A stretch of DNA of 64,000 nt from Rhinopomastus cyanomelas (Eukaryota > Chordata > Aves > Bucerotiformes > Rhinopomastidae). The DNA lies in contig VXBP01003509.1 of assembly GCA_013400115.1 (NCBI GenBank), forward strand, positions 1 to 64,000, written 5' to 3'. Under the pieces are notes generated by a model. The model was not told where the DNA came from. It did no database searches and saw only the letters and a list, made by a program, of their open reading frames with translations. The position numbers and the translations under genes are program-made. Below, one piece after another: positions 22,501 through 37,500 of this stretch (position 1 is its first letter; each line of letters starts with the position of its first letter).

Positions 22501-25500
22501 CTTCACCGAGAGAGTCATTGGCCACTGGAGTGCCCTGCCCAAGGAGGTGGTGGAGTCGCCATCCCTGGAGCTGTTCAAGGCAGGATTGGATGTGGCACTT
22601 GGTGCCATGGTCTAGCCTTGAGCTCTGCGGTAACGGGTTGGACTTGATGATCTATGAGGTCTCTTCCGACCTTGGTAATACTGTGATACTGTGATATCAG
22701 CGAAAGCTTCCTTCTATAGGGCACCACAACCCTCAAACACTTAATTTAACTGATCCCAAGTTGAAGATACATGCTCAGTTACAAATGTTCTGATACATTT
22801 TCCCAGTTACGAAAACTGGGAAACTGCCTTCTTCAATCCAAATGACAACCCCGTTTGTTACGCCTCGCAGACAGAGAGCCCAGGAAAACCAATCTGAACT
22901 TCGAGCACTCGCTTATCCTACATGCAACTCTTACAGTCTTATCCTCCACCCAAAGATTCCAGGAGGTTTACAGTATGTCTTGTTTACCTTAAGGTTCTGA
23001 GAAGTGCCCCGTATAGCCAGAGAAGAGCGAATTAATGTCGTTAGGTATGGAACTGATGTCTGAACCTTCATGAAGAAACTGAGACTTTTGTGATTTGATT
23101 ATTTGATCTACACATGAAAGCAACTGCCCTGCAGAAAGGGAGTCCTTTCAGCAAGTAGGACAGGACTACTGATGTGAAAATTACTTTCCTTAGTCTAAGT
23201 CCAGGACTGGTGGCCGAACAGAAAATTGCCTTTCCTCTACGAAGAACTGCACGTTCTCCCACGACTAACTTGACATCTTTCAAAGAAAGCTTCTACTGAA
23301 AAGTTCTAGAACTGAAGACGGGATTGGGAGAGAGACAAGAGTGAACACATGGCGATTCATGGTAGGTGTGAGAAAAATGTGTAGGTCAAGTTTCCTGTCA
23401 CCTATCTAGGTGATACTTCTGTTCCTCGTTCACCTGCCTACACTGTGCAACACCAGAGATCTCAAAAGCTGCCAACAAAACAATCTAAAGACTTGGTATT
23501 TTTAACCCTATTAGCAAAAGACGCCAGGCTCCACTGTCGGCGTAGAAATATGTTATCTTGTCTCCTTCAAAAAGTTGTCCAAATTCCATAAAAATACACT
23601 AACAAGTAAAGTCAACGTAATTAAGTCTGACATTCAGTACCAGTCCCTTTCCATGCTCTAGTTTTCTATTTTAAGAGAGTTACTCTGAGTTATTGGCACT
23701 TACCCTTGACTGAAAATATATGGTAGTAAACGGAATCTTAACGCATCCCAGCCAGTGTCTCTCAACACAAGTGCGGAATTCACTTCCTCTTTCACGATCA
23801 TCCTGTTCAAAGATTGTCCAACATAACACTTTGTAAGACACTTCCATTCCCTTTGACTGAATCAACAATTTAATCGAGGCAATGCCTAGCAATGATTATC
23901 CTGCACGCCTTTCAGGCATGCTGGATACTCGACAAACATAAGAACATCATGGTGCATAATCAAAGAACCAAAGAACATCAGGGATTGGAAGGGACCTCCA
24001 AAGATCATCTAGTCCAATCCCCCTGCCAGAGCAGGATCACCCAGACCAATTGGCACAGGAACACATCCAGGCAGGTTTATATAATGTACTTGCACTCCAG
24101 GGTTCAAGTCCTGTAAAATCCATGATGGTGAACTCAAGAAATACGATGAGTCCACAAGACTTTTCTGAGATGAAGTAAAATAAGCTCTCGTCTTCTCATG
24201 AAATATTTTCCTAGTATTTTAAAAAGCTTTTTGAATACAAAACTGTATGAAAATCTAACTAAACGCAGGGAATGGAAGCATGGTTTGCATGGGTATCACC
24301 TATCAGGGATTTCAAAATCTATTAACATCATTCTACAAGTTATTTTAGAAAATCATTCTCTAAATCCAGAGTCACATCCGAGTTTCAAAACGGAATATTC
24401 CTTCCTTCTGCCTCATCAAACATCGTTTCAGTTGTGAGGGCAGAATTCTGTTCTCAGTGAAATGTGTGCATTCCTTATTTTTGGGTTACATTTTCAAGAA
24501 TGTTGAGTGCTGCTATTTTTGTGCATGTTGAATTGCCCAGGAAAGTATTCCTTGTTTTCTGCAGGGGAAGGAGTTATGCCAACACTGAGAGCTTACAAAA
24601 ATGTGTTCGTAGTAATTGCAATTTTAATCTCATTCCAAAAAAATTAATATATGCAACCAAAAGATGGTTGAGGATTTTTTTTCACCAAACAACTTGTAAA
24701 ACAGGGTGAGACAGCATACCAGAAAAAATACAGGAACTTTGATCGTTCATATGGAATTTAGTAACAAAATCCGCTTTAAGAAGAACAGAATTCATATGCT
24801 GCCTCACAAATCGTAGTTATCTCCAATTTAATTAAACAGAAGTAAAACAGATTATGTACACATGTTCCACTCTAGTACAAGATTAATTTGTGCAGACAAA
24901 GGTTAACACTAGAAAGATTGTTCCCTCTAACCGTCTTGCAGTACTAGATACAAAACTGTTAAAGCACAATAGGACAGAAAAAAAGAGGCACAGGAACATG
25001 AAAGCTCTGACACTGAGAAGTGTTACTCTGTCACTTCAAAAAGCTCACAATATTCTGCCCTTCAGTTACTGTACACTGCCCTCCAATTATGAACTCACCT
25101 CTAGAGCATCATGAAGTACTTCATCAAAAACATTAATAAAGACTTCATCCTTTACTGACTGCAAACTGTGGGTGCTGTAGTCACCATTGGGAGCCCTGAA
25201 AAGGTAAAATAAACCAAAAGAGTGATTTGCACATAACACGAAAAGTTGAATACATTTGTATGATGAAATTAATTTACTATTACTCAGAAATGACTTGGTT
25301 CGTTTGGCCAGACCTAAATGGAAGCTGAAGTTCCTCATTCCAGCTTGGGTTTGGACCCTCTGCTGTTGTTGTCCGGCACACTGTTCGCTGAAAAGAAACT
25401 TCTACAAAAGGACAGACTAAAACCTATAAAGAAAGTTCAAAACAAAGGAAAGAGACCTCTGTAAAAATTCATCAGAAGACATTACATTACACATTTTCAG

Positions 25501-28500
25501 GTATTTGGAAAAATAAACATATACTTTGTGGAGACCAGGCTGGTCCATCACATATAAGACTGGAACATACTTTGAATCTACACTCCAAGCATTCATGAAG
25601 CTTTTACAAATAGTTTATGTGTTAGCATTTCCAAAAGACTGAGTTTATTCAGAACACTTGATGTATTTACATACACCAGCAAAAACACATTTTCTCCTGA
25701 CAGTTACCTATCTCATCAAAAAAAGTAACTGACACAGAACATGTGATCCAGTGGAAACAAGTGCACCTGTATCCTCTTATCTAAACTCCAAGAAGCCTTC
25801 TCCTGCAATCCTGACTGCCTCTGAAACTGGCTTCCATTACAGATAAGCAACTTCTACTAGACACAACAAATGTGATTAAAATGCCTTAATGGAGCATTTC
25901 ATTAACACTCTGGGGCTTAGGCCAGAGCCTTTTCTGTATTTCAAAAAGCTGTAACTCTGATGGGAAGTCCTAAGAAAACCAACACAACCCCCCAAAGGGC
26001 TTCCATCTTCATTCCGAAGGATGCTGAATTCAGTTCTCAATAGTATGCAAAGGTCGTTTCAGTATCAGCTGTAAGAATGGCTGTGTTGGTTCACGCTCCA
26101 AATTTCAGGCTGTAAAAATCACCACCGCCAGCAGACACACACAGGTAAGAACAGAGTAGGATATTTTGTCCTTCTACTCTTACATGCCACAATCATTTTC
26201 AGGTTACTCTCCTATGCCTGTAATGATTTTTCTGTTTAGTAACTCTCAGTGGATCACTCCTCCAAAAAACTTGTCCAATATTCACTCCAGTGCAGACAAA
26301 CCCCTTTAGTCCTCTTTAGTACACAAACGTAAGCACCTCCTCTGGGCAACTACCAACTGCTGCATGAAGAATCACCATCTTTTATTTGTTTTGAACCTAA
26401 CTCTGTCAGCTTCATTTAATGATTCCTCAATCCTGCAGTGGAAGAAACAGGAAAGTCACTCCCTCTCATTGTCTCTGTATTACTCCGTCATTATCTTGTG
26501 CCTCTCTACCATATTCCTCCTCCCCTACTCACAGGCACTGCTGTTCTGGCTGGAAAGCCCACCCATTTTCCACTGCACAGCAGCCTTTCTGTATTTGTGA
26601 TACCCTTATCACCCTTCTCGGAACCACCCGCAGCTTAACCACGCATTTGGCGATCAAGGAGCGGGCAGGCCAACCTCAGGAGCAAGCTGTCTTTCTGATG
26701 GTGAATGCTACTGTTCACGCAAAAAGGAACGCTCACAAATTCACGTGACGTTTTGTATTACACATATACCTGGTTGAAGGCCCAGTCTGCTACGTCAGCT
26801 GGGCTCTGAGCTGCTGAAGAGACTGCAAACATCTCATTAAAGGACCGTGAAGATTTGGATGGTTGTTGAAGTTTGCTACAACAGGAAACAGACAACGAGC
26901 AAAAGAGAAGGCAGCAAACACATTACAAAACGTTAATCTCTCACAACCTGTATTAACCATACTGAACTGTAGAAATACTTCTGATATTTTATGGTACAGC
27001 TTTGACCTTTACTTGTTTAAACAGTATGAAAAGAATGCCAGAGAGGGGCAGTGAGTCTACAGCTCTTGTAAGTCTCATTGCAAAAGAGTGCGTTGTGCAT
27101 GGAGGTTCTCCTTTCCCAACCAGCCACAGAGATTCGGTTTGATTTACTCTCCCATACAATCTCCTCGAGCTACAGGTTTTTTGCTTTCAGGAGATGAATC
27201 CCTACAGAGTTTACAAACAGTGTGGACTTCCAGGTATCCAGGCAAAGCTTCTATGACAAAATTAAATCTATTGCACAATTGGCAACTCACGAGTAAAATA
27301 AAATAAACATCAGTATGTTTTATAGTGTTTCCACATAATTTACAACACCAGAGTGTAGAGCCTATAAAAGAGTAACTATTCGCGGAGAAAACAGCTCAAA
27401 ATAAGAGATCATATTATGGAAAAAGACTGGGAGATATTTTAGTTTTTCTTTTTACACCTGTTAGGAACTGAAATGTTCATCTTTTCCTTCCTGTCTGAAC
27501 ATGGTTCTGATCATCTCTTGGTATGAACTTATTTACAGAAATCCAAGACACTTCATTATAATAAAGGGAGAAAAGAGCAGAGGATCTCTGTATGCCCAGT
27601 AACTGGTCAGTCTGAAAACATCTCCACGTGAAATGCCAAGGTGAACTCATTTTGAAAGGGAAAGAGAATGCTGCACGAATACACTGCTTTTGGAACATAA
27701 GCAGAGTATTCAGAGCTCAAGTACTGCTACATTACACAGCATCATGCAATGCTGGCAGTGCCTGAATGTTACATGAATGTCACTGTCACCTTTAAAATCA
27801 GTCAGAGCCAAATTGAGCTCAGTCCTACTCACTTAAACAAACAGCCCGTGAAGGAGAACACCAACATGCTACACTCCGGAGGCAAATACAGTATCCCACA
27901 ATGAAGAACTGCATTTTTTAAATACTTACCTCTGCTATTTAATGAAGCCATTATTAATTAATATTGCCCTAACTAGCATGCTTGCTTGAGGTATCATCAG
28001 AGTTGCAATCACCAGACTGTTTTTCCCTCAAGCAGATCAATACAGGTCTTAGTAAAACATTTCTTAAGTTTGGCAGCTATTAATACGTTATCATATTATT
28101 CTGCTAACGTCACGAAAAGATAAATGTAGATATTTTTTTATCAGGGGCACCACAGCAACACACACGGGTGGAATTTTAAGAGTTGCAGCAACTGACCTCA
28201 TTATACTTGCAATCACAGAATAAATGGAAATAGCCATTTAAACATACCTCATCACTGGTTTTCTCACTGGAATATCATAAGCTTTGACAACGTTCACTAA
28301 CAGTTTTACATCTCCATCCGATAAGTTTTGTGCTGTGACCTTCTTCCTTTCTTTTCTCCTTGGCCTTAATGGTCGTTTTGGCTCTATCAGTTTAAGGAGG
28401 CTGCGTCCCAACATACTAATAATCATAAAACAGATATTTAGCAATTTTACACAGAATCCAGCACTGTGGTGTTTCCATGACACAGATGCAAAAAAATGCG

Positions 28501-31500
28501 CTAACAGAAAAAGGAAATATCTGCTCCTGTTAGTGCCACGACACACCATACAAAACAGGAAAGTTTTAATTGTTTAGTACAAAATAATACAGTTCTGATA
28601 GTTCAGAAATTATCACTTCAGGTGCAAAAAAGGGTTTCTTCCAAAACTAAGTTAAGATACAAGTCAGACAATTACACAGCTGTGAGACAGATCTAAACTA
28701 CTACAGTGCTACGAACAAGGTATCTAGCAGATGACAACAACCACTAACTACATGGAATAGGCAAAACAATCTAGTTACGCAGCCAGGTACCACAGGAACA
28801 GACTCTAGAAAGGAAGCAGAATGAACATGGCACAACATACCCTGGACCCTCAGAACTTAAACCCCAAGCAAAGCCGTAGGGAAAAACAAAACAAAAGAAG
28901 GAGAATAAAAAGCAGATGCATTTTTAAATAAATCACTGATATTAACTGCAGATATTCCAAAATCTACTTTAAAAATTGACAGCCAAAGGCATGATTTCCT
29001 TATACACAAAAACCTTACGGTAATTACTGATAAAACACAAAACTTACTGAAATACCTCCCTAAGTAGATGTTTTCAACAAATCATGGCATATTTTAAACT
29101 CACTAGCCATATAAATTAGCAAATAGAATCCAGCATGAATTATTATACATTGTAGGGTATTATAAATGAAGCATTTGATTTTAAAGACTCTAAAAGCTGA
29201 TTATAGTTCCATTTGGATTTTTCTGACCAAAAACCAGGGTGACCTCTTTAGTAAGACAGCAAGTCTTTGTACCTCCAGCAGATGGGACTGTTTAGATTTA
29301 TGCTGCTGATTGATGCTAAAAAGATGGGTAAAAAGAGCCTCCACTCCTTACAGGACCAGGAGGGGAACACTATAACTAACGATGAGGAAAAGGCTGAGGT
29401 CCTGAATACCTACTTCACCTNNNNNNNNNNNNCACAAGCCCTATGAGGAGAGGCTGAGGGAGCTGGGATTGTTTAGCCTTGAGAAGAGGAGGCTCAGGGG
29501 AGACCTTATTGCTGTCTACAACTACCTGAGGGGTGGTTGTGGCCAGGAGGAGGTTGCTCTCTTCTCTCAGGCAGCCAGCACCAGAACAAGAGGACACAGC
29601 CTCAAGCTGCGCCAGGGGAAATTTAGGCTTGAGGTGAGGAGAAAATTCTTCACTGAGAGAGTCATTGGCCACTGGAATGGCCTGCCCAGGGAGGTGGTGG
29701 AGTCGCCAACTCTGGAGCTGTTCAAGGCAGGATTGGACGTGGCACTTGGTGCCATGGTCTAGCCTTGAGCTCTGTGGTGACAGGTTGGACTTGATGATCT
29801 ATGAGGTCTCTTCCAACCTTGATAATACTGTGATACTGTGATACTGTGAAAAAGCTTTGTCTGTACCTTGAGGTTGTCACATTTATAGGGAACACGAGCA
29901 ACTTTACACAAAATAAAACTATCTCTCACAACCTGTTTACTTACACAGATTTTAAGTGAGCAAGTCTAATTAAGAGTCATCTATGCTGTGGTGACCAACA
30001 ACATGTCAAAATCAAAGAGCATGGGATTTGAACAAAAATTCAAAAAAGTGCTCAAGTAATAAAACAAATAATAAAAGAAATAAAAAGAGAAGCTATTTCA
30101 AAATCCATCAGCTTTTCTAAAAGTAAACATCATAAGGTATTCAGCAAACAGAAATACAGAGAAGAAAAATGAAGCCCATAAAGCGTGGTCAGACACAGGA
30201 ATGGACTTCCCAGGGAGAAATGGTGGAGTCACCATCCCCAGAGGTGTTTAAGGAAAGACTGGATGTGGCACATAGTGTCACGTTGCAGCTGATGTTGTGG
30301 TGTCCAGTCATAGTCTGGACTTGACCATCTCAGAGGTCTATTCCAGCCTCAATAAAATGGCTATTGCACACTATCTGTAGGACACGTGCATTGACTCTGA
30401 ACATCACCTACAAAACAGTAATGTTATTACTGCTGACATTTGCCTGACATTTGGGATTCTTCCAAAGTGGCACAAGCTAGGGTCATGCTCAGTTTATGAG
30501 ATTACAGCCTGATGCCCTGTATCCTACCAAATCTTATTTATGTGCTGTCACGTTACTTCTGCCAAGACCAGACTTTTCCTGCCAGAAGTTCTGTGCACTT
30601 TGTGCATCAGTACACTCTCTGTATTTGCAGAGGTGTATCGAGACTGGAATTCATATATTACCCTGAACAGAAGGTCACATCACTGAGGCATATCTAAACA
30701 CTGCAAAAAATAGATGAGGGGTGGTTCTACTTGAATTATTTTGATTTAGAACTGTGCTGGTTTGAGGGTTAAAGGCAGAACCCTGCAGAACCCTCCATAA
30801 CCCAGCACAAGTACATACAAAGATCTCTCCCTTACCCCAGTGTGGGAATCTCCTCTTCATTGACAAGGTCAGAGAGACGGAAATGGCGTTTCGCTGCGAG
30901 GAAACGGTTTATGACTGATTCTCGAACCTGTGAATGGAGAGTGAAAAGAGAAAAGGGTGTACTTCTAATCCAAACCAGCCACAAGTCCTTGTATTCTGTC
31001 TACTACACACAAACAAAATGTTCAAATATGCATTCTTATTTTTTCCCATTTTTAAGGGTCACAGTCAAGGAAAATTCTCTTTCCACCAGGTACTTCGTTA
31101 AGAACGTGTCACGCGCTCCCTTAACAAATACAATCAGTCTTTAGAAACACACTGGCTCGCTAGATGTAAGAACATGTGAAAGCAAACAATCAGAAAACGA
31201 AGTCCTATCTGCTTACAGCTCATTGCCAGAAATGATCACAACAATAAATGACACCAAGAAACTCTTGTTCCTAAGAGTTTGCCTAGACTAAGCTGCTCAA
31301 AAGCCTTTTGTGAAATCTGCATGGTATTAATTATGGGGAATAAAACCACCACTTTGCACTGCAGAACAATGAATGATGCCTGCATTGTGACTACGACTTC
31401 AAAGACATTTGGGGATGAGTAGCTAGAGCGACCCGGCTGACAACCGGCTGAACACGAGCCAGCAGGGTGCTCAGGTGGCACACAAGTTGCAATGGCATCC

Positions 31501-34500
31501 TGGCTTGTATCAAGAGTAGTGTGGCCAGCAGGACCAGGGATGTCATTTTCCCCCTGTACTCAGCACTGGTGAGGCCTCACCTCAAGTACGGCATGCACTT
31601 CTGTGCCACTCACTTCAGGAACGAGATTGAGGTGCTGGAATGGGTCCAGAGGAGAGCAACAAGGCTGGGGAAGGGACCAGAGGGAAAACCTTACAAGAAG
31701 AGGCTGAGGGAGCTGGGGTTGTTTGGCCTGGACACTTGGAGACTCGGGGGGGGGGACTAAGTCACTCTCTATAGTTACTCAAAAGGAAGCTGCATACAGG
31801 TGGGGGTCAGGCTCTTCTTCCAGGCAGTGACAGAACAAGAGGGCAGGGTTTCAAGCTGTGCCAGGGGAGGTTTAGGTTGGATGCTAGGCAGCACTTCCTC
31901 AGGGAGTGATCAGACATTGGACTGGACTGTCCAGGTCAGTGGCGGAATCACTATCCCTGGAGGTATTGAAGGACAGACTGGATGTGGCACTTGGTGTCGA
32001 TGGTGATGTTAGGTCATAGGCTGGGCTTGATGATCTTACAGGTCCAGCCTCAATAATTCTGTGAATGCTTAAAATCCTTCATTCTTTTCATTCTTATTCT
32101 GAGGTCATACATTGGAGCACAGAGATGAAGTTCTTCCCTCTTCTCCCAACAACGATATGGGAGCAGAATGATTCCCTTTGTCCTTTTTTCCACCAGCACC
32201 ACTTGTAACACTGTGTTTGCAAGACCAGCTGCAGAACAGCACTAACAATTTTCTGCAGTGCATCTCCCTTTGTTAGTTATAAAAGCTTTTACCTAAATTA
32301 TTCTATCTTTGTGTTGAAGTGGTAGGCAGATAAGGATGCTACTGCAGAGTGAACTAAATTTCCGTTCTGATCTGAGCAATATGATTTTCAAGCCCATCAG
32401 ACAATGTACAGAAGTGTAAAATATTACATATTTCAGAAAAGGCTAATTGTATTAATCTAACAAAGAGAGACAAATAAAGCTACCAGAACTCACAGCACTC
32501 TGTACTGCTGTACTACCACACAGTATGTTGTATGAACTGCATGTTCAAGTGCACACTTCAATACCATGCTAAACAAAACACACGGGCTGGCACAGACATG
32601 ACAGCTCTGTTGGAAAGACTTTTTTTATACCACTGAAACTGGGCTTTGGCCCTTGCCTAGGAGATTTCAACACTCTTCATTGTCTATAATTTTCTACAAA
32701 CCATTACTTTTTACCAGACAATTTGTTTTTTATCTCAGCAAATCAACCTTGTAACTGCATCACACATTGTGTTGGCTGGTTGTTTACAATTTGATGCACT
32801 TTTCACTCTTTTCAGTACTGGTAACAAACTGGGAGCCATGTTTTGAACTTGCTGTTTTGCCAAAATAGCCATAAATTACACAATTCTCTGGGTAGTGTAA
32901 CCAATGTTTTCCTGTAATTTTCTTTCCCTAAGGATTAAAGTGAACGGTATTTAACAGAACAAACGGATTAGGAAAATACATCAATCAAGGTAAGGAAAAG
33001 AATCTAATACCATAATGAAGGTAATGTCATGGAAGACGTGCTCTCTGCCTTAGGCTGCAGGACAAGCCACTCCGTGTAATGTACTAAATGATTACTAGGG
33101 GTTAAGGTTGCTTTCATGGAGATAATTAAGTTTTTAGCATCACAGTTTACAAGAACGAAAACAGGGCGTACAGGGAATTGGACACAACAGTATAAATCTC
33201 TGGGACACTGAAGCAAAAAAGGGATTTAAAGAAGTACTAGACAAATCCAGAATGGCTGGTAATTTTGTATATTGCATCTTTTTCATAGAATCACAGAATC
33301 ATAGAATCATTAGTGATTGGAAGGGACCTCCACAGATCATCTAGTCCAATCCCCCTGACACAGCAGGATCACCTAGACCAAGTTACACAGGAACACATGC
33401 AGGCGGGTCTTAAACATCTCCAGTGAAGGAGACTCCACAACCTCCCTGGGCAGCCTGTTCCAGAGCTCCGTCACCCTCACTGGGAAGAAGTTCCTTTTGA
33501 TATTTATGCGGCACCTCCTATGTCCCAGCTCACAACCATTGCCCCTTGTCCTATCACTGTATCACTAGATGACATTGAGAACAGCCTGGCTCCATCCTCC
33601 TGACACCCACCCTTCAAATATTTATAGACAATAACATTAGATGAGTCGCTCACAAACCTCCACCTGTTTCAGGCCTAACCCGGAATATTTAACATGCCTG
33701 TAGGTCGTGTTTAGAAATCAATCAGTACTTAGTATTCATGGAAATGAAGCATCCAAATACAGAAGCAACATACCACCAAGAGAAATATGGTGGATCCCTA
33801 TTTTGTGCAGCTTACCTTCTGCAGATAGTTGGCAACAACTGCTCTGTGTGTATCTAGGTAATTTTCGCTGTCAGCCACGTCCCTCTCTTGCAGTCTCTTC
33901 TCGTAGTCCTGAAGATATTTAACAGAGTTTGTGATTGTACATATATATTCAGCACTTTAATACATACTAGAAGAACGGCAAGTATTAATGTCAGAGGTCT
34001 ATAAAGCTACTTTTAATGCTAATGTATGCAGCAACAGCATTGCTAAACTTCCATGAATGTAGACAAGAATCCACTAAGTTAAAGAGATTCATGAGTTACT
34101 ATGAGTAACTTGAAGCTACCCTTCTCTTCTTTTAAAGCTGAGCTTTGACCTAAAGTGCCACTTAAACTAGAAAAGGCTTCTCTTACTGCAGCTGCAATAG
34201 GAAGAATTCTTTATAAACAGAAGTGATGCAGTATTCATGGAAGATGACCTGAAATCTGATTGTGTTTTAATACATGTAACTCGTTTTCATAGCATCTAAC
34301 ACTGGAAGAAATGCTACTTGTATGAGAGTCTGTTGAGAAACAGTCAGAGCTATTTTGAAGTTGTACTCTAGAGATTCAATAGTGTAAAAAAACCCTTTGT
34401 ATGTTGTGAGAAAGTGAAAGCTCTTTAAGCATCCAGAGCATGAAGATTTTGCTTTGCCTGAGATTTGTCAGAAGAGTCTGTAGCCTAACTGAGGGGCTAA

Positions 34501-37500
34501 GATTAATATCAGTTACCACCAGAGGGAAGGATTTACGAGAAGCAACTGATTCTTGGAAAGAACTATGTTGGTGGAAGATTTCTTTGGGTTGCGGTTTCTA
34601 TTCTGGTGGCCTACAGCAAAATCTGTACTGACAAATGCAACTTCTCTTTACAAGCTCAGGAAAGCATCTCATAAAATAAGAAAAGGCCAGAACTAAAACT
34701 CGGCTTCCAGGCAAAACACAGAGCCTGTAAGACCAGGGGGTCTCCCAGGACCTGCAGCTTAATGGCAGTTGGCAAATCAGATCAGCTTTAGAACAACAGC
34801 TAGTTATCATGCAAAAGCTACTCAGTAAAATTAATCTTTGGGTCATTCTGCTACTGTTGTTGCTTAAGAACATAATTTTTACCTAAGTACAAGAGTCCAA
34901 AAAATGAAACACAGAATCTGAAACATTAGGGATTAGAAGGGACCTCGAAAGATCATCCAGTCCAATCCCCCCGCCACAGCAAGATCACCCAGACCAAGTC
35001 GCACAGGAACATATGCAGGTGCATTTTAAACATCTCCAGAGAAGGAGACTCCACAACCCCCCTGGGCAGCCTGTTCCAATGCACTGTTACCCTCACTGGG
35101 AAGTTCCTTCTCATATTGATGTGGAACCTCCTATGTTCCAGCTCACATCCACTGCCCCTCGTCCTATCACCAGATGACACTGAGAAGAGCCTGGCTCCAT
35201 CCTCCTGACACCCACCCCTCACATATTTATAGACATCAATGAGGTCACCCCTCAGTCTCATCCAAGCTAAAGATACCCAGCTCCCTCAGCCTTTCCTCAC
35301 AAGGGAGATGTTCTACTTCCTTCATCATCTTTGTGGCTCTACACTGGACTCCCTCCAGCAGCTCCATAATCCCTCTTGAACTGAGGGGCCCAGACCTGGA
35401 CACAACACTCCAGGTGTGGTCTCACTAGTGCAGAGCAGAGGGGGGGAAGAACAGCATGCTGCAGCAAGAGCGCTGGTCCCCGAACACTATTTTATCGAGG
35501 TTTCTGGGTGATCTGGGGGTTCCCTGAATGGGAAGGCTCGGGGCAGTTGAGATGCAGCCACTAAGGTTTGGGTAGTCTCGCGGGAGAAGCCAGGCAAACA
35601 CCGTGGGGACTGCAGACCCAGACGTCTTTAAGGGAGGTGAAACTGGAAGTCGTGCTCAGACTGCACGCAGCAGCAAGAGCGCTACCTGCTTTAGCTGCTT
35701 TTACCGCCAGGGCGCAAACAAAATGGTAACAACGTGACAGCAGAGGCCGACCAGGCAACGTAGGGACGTGGGAACCCAAACGGAGGTATGAGGCAGTGCA
35801 TGTGACAGGCTGCCAGGCATGTAACACTCAGCTGCACTTTCCTGGCTGCGGACGGGGCGAGCAGGTAGATTATCTGCTTAACCAGGCGGCACATCTGCAA
35901 GGTCAGGCTGGAAAGCTACATGCGGAAGTAGAAAGGCTCAGGAGAACTGCAGAGGCCAAAACCAGAGGTAGACTGGTGGAGCCAGTCTGGACAACAGCCA
36001 AATAAGAGCCAGAAACAAGGAGCCCATCTATACTACACCTCTCAGATGAAGGACAGAAGCCCAAGTAGAAGGAGTGAGTGAAGGGCCGTGGCAGAAGGCG
36101 AACACCACCCTTGCCTGCCTCACCTTCTCATTTGCCACTGAGTAATAGATACCAGCCCCTACTGGAAGACAGCCAGTCTAAGAAGGATACAGAGGACAGA
36201 GGACCCACACTGGAGGTCCTAGCAAGGTCGCATAAATCCGGGAGGTCTTCTGCTAATATGACGACCTCCTCCACAAAGAAGAGAAGGGTCCTAGTTATTC
36301 GGGACTCGCTCCTGAAAGGGACTGAAGGCCCAATATGCAGAGCTGACCCTCATCGCAGGGAAGTCTGCAGTTTACCTGGAGCCCAAATCAGGGACATCAC
36401 TAGGATGCTCCCTAACCTGGTGAGACTATTACCCTCTGCTGGTCTTCCAGACAGGTGGGGAGGAAGCTGTATTCCGTAACCTGCGGGGAATGAAGAAAGA
36501 CTACAAGGCCTTGGGACATTTGGTAAACATGATGCTTCACTACTTCCACAATAAATCTTTAATCTTTTTCAGTGCACAATAATTAGTGCTGAATAACTAT
36601 TGTTGCAGATTAGCAACAAAATAAAATAAGAATAGTTCTTCTGAGACAGAAATCTTAATTTTTAGACAGTTCTAGTATGACTAAGTTAGAACTCAAATAA
36701 TAGGAGCTGAATGCCTAACTGGCACACGCATATGCATTGCTCCTTTCAGAAGTCTTTTTACTGCAGTATGATTTAAGTACCATAAATCATTACTTAACGC
36801 TTCTAAACTGTTAGTAAACTGTTAGCAGTAAATAACTTTCAGAAGAAATAGGAAAACATTATAAAACTTCTGATAAACCAAATGCTCAGGCAGACTGACT
36901 GGCCATGCCTCTGCTGATGAACACCAAACTGAAACATTTCCCATTTGATCCAAGACACTTGTGTTGCTTTGTTTCAAGACATTCTGCTCACCCATGAGCA
37001 TGGCTTATCTTGGATAATCAAAATCCTACAGCCCATGCTGCTGACTATTACCCTCTTCTAGCTAGAGACGATGGACCCATTTGTTCCCAGGGAACCAAAA
37101 ATACAAAGTAAAAGACTTCACAGAAATACTGCATATTAGTGCTATACAGTTTAAAAAGATTGGAGAGGACAAACAACAAAGAATCTTGTGGGGAAACACC
37201 AAAGTGAGGATAAAAATAAGGTAATTTTATGGTGTAATTGCATTGGGTTTGGCTGGAATGGGCTTAATTTTGTTCATGAAACCTAGTATGGTGCTATGTT
37301 GAATTTGTGACTAAAATGATGTTGAAAACTGTGTTTTAAATAGTGTTGAGAAGTGCTTGCATAGTGCCAACACACACTTTTTCCAAGTCTCCCCCAGCAA
37401 GTAGGCTGATAGTGTGCAAGTAGCTGGGAGGGGAAGCAACAACAGGAACAGCTAACTCACAGTGACCAAAGGGACATTCCATGTGAGGTAATGTAATGAT

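Noticed and set aside
24096..24107. Perfect B-box-like string ggttcaagtcc
   Set aside because: No A box at the right distance upstream; the upstream sequence is a CR1 end, so it is not a tRNA or SINE.
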